Assembly (NCBI GenBank): GCA_903882875.1
Contig: CAIRYQ010000028.1
Span: 1 to 64,000, forward strand
Source: an uncultured Spartobacteria bacterium
Lineage (GTDB): Bacteria > Verrucomicrobiota > Verrucomicrobiia > Chthoniobacterales > Chthoniobacteraceae
Reading direction: 5' to 3'
Length of the DNA: 64,000 nt
Part shown: one piece after another, positions 62,816 through 64,000 of the stretch
Layout of the letters: every line of letters starts with the position of its first letter
Position numbering within the stretch: the first letter of the stretch is position 1
Translations under genes and position numbers: made by a program
The notes under the pieces: generated by a model
What the model was told of the DNA's origin: nothing
What the model saw: the letters and a program-made list of their open reading frames with translations, nothing else
Databases searched by the model: none

Positions 62816-63781
62816 TCAACGCAGAGGGAAATTGGTGAACGCGGCGACGAGGCCGCGGAGCATCGTACCGTACACCATCATGCGTGAGACCTTCACTTTT
62901 TCCGCGCTGAGGAGCGGCGGCTTTGCGGCCATGAGAGCGAGCGTTTGTTTCGCGAGCCGCCACGGCACGTAGCACGCGAAACGGACACGCCACGGGCGGA
63001 TGGCGCGGATGTAGTCGCGGCCTTCATCGAGAAAGGCGCCCGCCTTTGCCATCCATGCGTCGAAGACGGGCTGCGCGACGGATGGATCGTCGGACAGCGA
63101 GGCGGGATCCGTGCCGGCGCTCTGGAGTTCGTCCGCGGGCAGGTAGCAGCGCCCGGCACGGAGGTCGGCGGGCATGTCGCGGAGGATGTTCACGAGCTGG
63201 AGCGCCTTTCCGAATGATGCGGCGAGCGGCATGAGTTCCTCCTCGGTACGATTCGAGTAGCGCGAAAAATGATGATAGCTCATGCGCGTCCACCATTCGC
63301 CGACGCAGCCTGCGACAAGGTAGGCGTAGTCCTCGAGACTGTAGGCGTCGGGGAGCGCGGCGATTTTTTCCGGATCGGAAAATGTGCGCAGGTCGTTCGA
63401 CTGGCCCTGGATGATGTTTGTGAGCAGCTCGATCGTCTCCTTCCACTCCCACGGGCGGAATGCGCCGAAGCGCGAAAGCACGAGGGGCATCGCGGCGATG
63501 AGAGCACGATCACCTTCGTGTGTCGGCCGGATCTCGCGCTGGATGTAGCCGATGAACTGCTGCGATGCGCCGGTGTGGAGCATCTTCCCGAATTCCTCGA
63601 GCCGCCGCAGCCTCACGGAGACCGCGGCAGCCTCCGAGTCCGCGATGGTGTCGCTCGTACGCGCGAGCAGGTAGGCGACACCCATCGCCTCGCGCAATTC
63701 CGCGGGGAGGATGCGGATGCTGAGGTAGAAGGTGCGCGAAACGGAGCGCAGAAGCCCTCGTGTGACATCGTCGTGGTTCAT
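62816..63781 (-). CDS. Squalene/phytoene synthase family protein
   Basis: A 321-residue head-to-head prenyl synthase. The first Asp-rich motif is in YLLARTSDTIADSEAAA and the second in LQLVNILRDMPADLRAGRCY; SRTFYLSIRILPAELREAMG is the conserved N-terminal block, and YAYLVAGCVGEWWTRM the middle one. It should condense two farnesyl or geranylgeranyl diphosphates to squalene or phytoene for hopanoid or carotenoid synthesis. The start ATG overlaps the stop of the upstream DUF362 gene (ATGA). Confidence 0.92.
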   Translation of the reverse strand: MNHDDVTRGLLRSVSRTFYLSIRILPAELREAMGVAYLLARTSDTIADSEAAAVSVRLRRLEEFGKMLHTGASQQFIGYIQREIRPTHEGDRALIAAMPLVLSRFGAFRPWEWKETIELLTNIIQGQSNDLRTFSDPEKIAALPDAYSLEDYAYLVAGCVGEWWTRMSYHHFSRYSNRTEEELMPLAASFGKALQLVNILRDMPADLRAGRCYLPADELQSAGTDPASLSDDPSVAQPVFDAWMAKAGAFLDEGRDYIRAIRPWRVRFACYVPWRLAKQTLALMAAKPPLLSAEKVKVSRMMVYGTMLRGLVAAFTNFPLR

Positions 63782-64000
63782 CGGGCTGTGGAAAGGATCA
63801 TCATTTCGCGCTCGGCGTTGCCAGCGTTCGTCCCACGGAGCCATGCAGCTTTCGCGCCGATCGGGCCGAAGCTCGCGCGCCTGCGCCATTTTTCCAGAAG
63901 ATCAAGGCCGAGCGAATCGAGCGCGACGGGATCGCGGCTTGCGTAGAGCGTGTTGTGAACCGCGGAATTCTGCGGGCTCCCGCCGGTGCCGCCAGCGTAG
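63778..64000 (-). CDS. DUF362-family protein, C-terminal part (cut by window edge)
   Basis: The last 73 codons read into the window with NSAVHNTLYASRDPVALDSL, GLDLLEKWRR and a TGA at 63778-63780. The N-T-L-Y-A-S-x-DPVALD block is the C-terminal signature of DUF362 proteins. It overlaps the squalene/phytoene synthase start by four bases, so the two are translationally coupled. Confidence 0.7.
   Translation of the reverse strand, partial: YAGGTGGSPQNSAVHNTLYASRDPVALDSLGLDLLEKWRRRASFGPIGAKAAWLRGTNAGNAEREMMILSTAR

Overview
The window looks like a chromosomal segment from a high-GC, Gram-negative member of the Verrucomicrobiota, plausibly the Spartobacteria/Chthoniobacter side (an inference). The evidence is a set of families typical of the PVC group: PSCyt1/DUF1549/DUF1553 and DUF1587-1592-1588-1585 cytochrome fusions with a DUF1552 partner, a PVC-type heme-binding CxxCH protein, secreted sialidase-like and sulfated-glycan-type enzymes, FG-GAP proteins and a degenerate sigma factor of the kind common in this phylum. 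Lnt, outer-membrane porin and lipoprotein signals indicate a diderm envelope.

Layout. 1-5340 is an eroded accessory region: the tail of an IS630-type transposase, an unknown secreted protein, a sialate O-acetylesterase followed by a broken heparinase-like gene, an integrase stump and an intact tRNA-Ser(UGA). 5575-12103 is a two-gene operon of large secreted cytochrome-type proteins. 12357-16304 holds a saccharopine-dehydrogenase-like reductase, an aldehyde dehydrogenase and aspartate kinase. 16319-20276 carries membrane proteins (HTTM family, BatA/vWA). 20462-27176 is a tightly coupled four-gene operon for an unknown extracellular carbohydrate-type task. 27195-35344 is mostly core: a trypsin-like protease, an ABC permease with adaptor, Lnt, a DegT aminotransferase, NuoA and RuvA. 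35379-37873 has a phosphodiesterase and a sigma-factor gene stopped by one nonsense codon. 38188-38711 is a non-coding stretch dense in strong hairpins. 39162-45083 is a four-gene catabolic-type operon (fucose-isomerase-like protein, FG-GAP protein, MFS transporter, sialidase-like protein). 45408-50372 has a secreted hydrolase and the DUF1552/DUF1592 pair.

50373-54270 is the most unusual part. The two ends of a DNA methyltransferase gene lie on either side of a compact, overlapping three-gene cassette ending in an HNH nuclease. It is preceded by a debris fragment of a choice-of-anchor protein and followed by a 22-bp tandem repeat. This is the best candidate for a previously undescribed system. 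54271-59137 includes a TlpA-like thioredoxin, an MFS exporter and a porin plus two single-heme cytochromes. 59354-64000 ends with mnmA, cutA, a secreted protein with kinase-like catalytic motifs (Fam20C/actin-fragmin-kinase type), a squalene/phytoene synthase and the end of a DUF362 gene.

All family calls come from reading motifs and family resemblance by eye; no database search was run.
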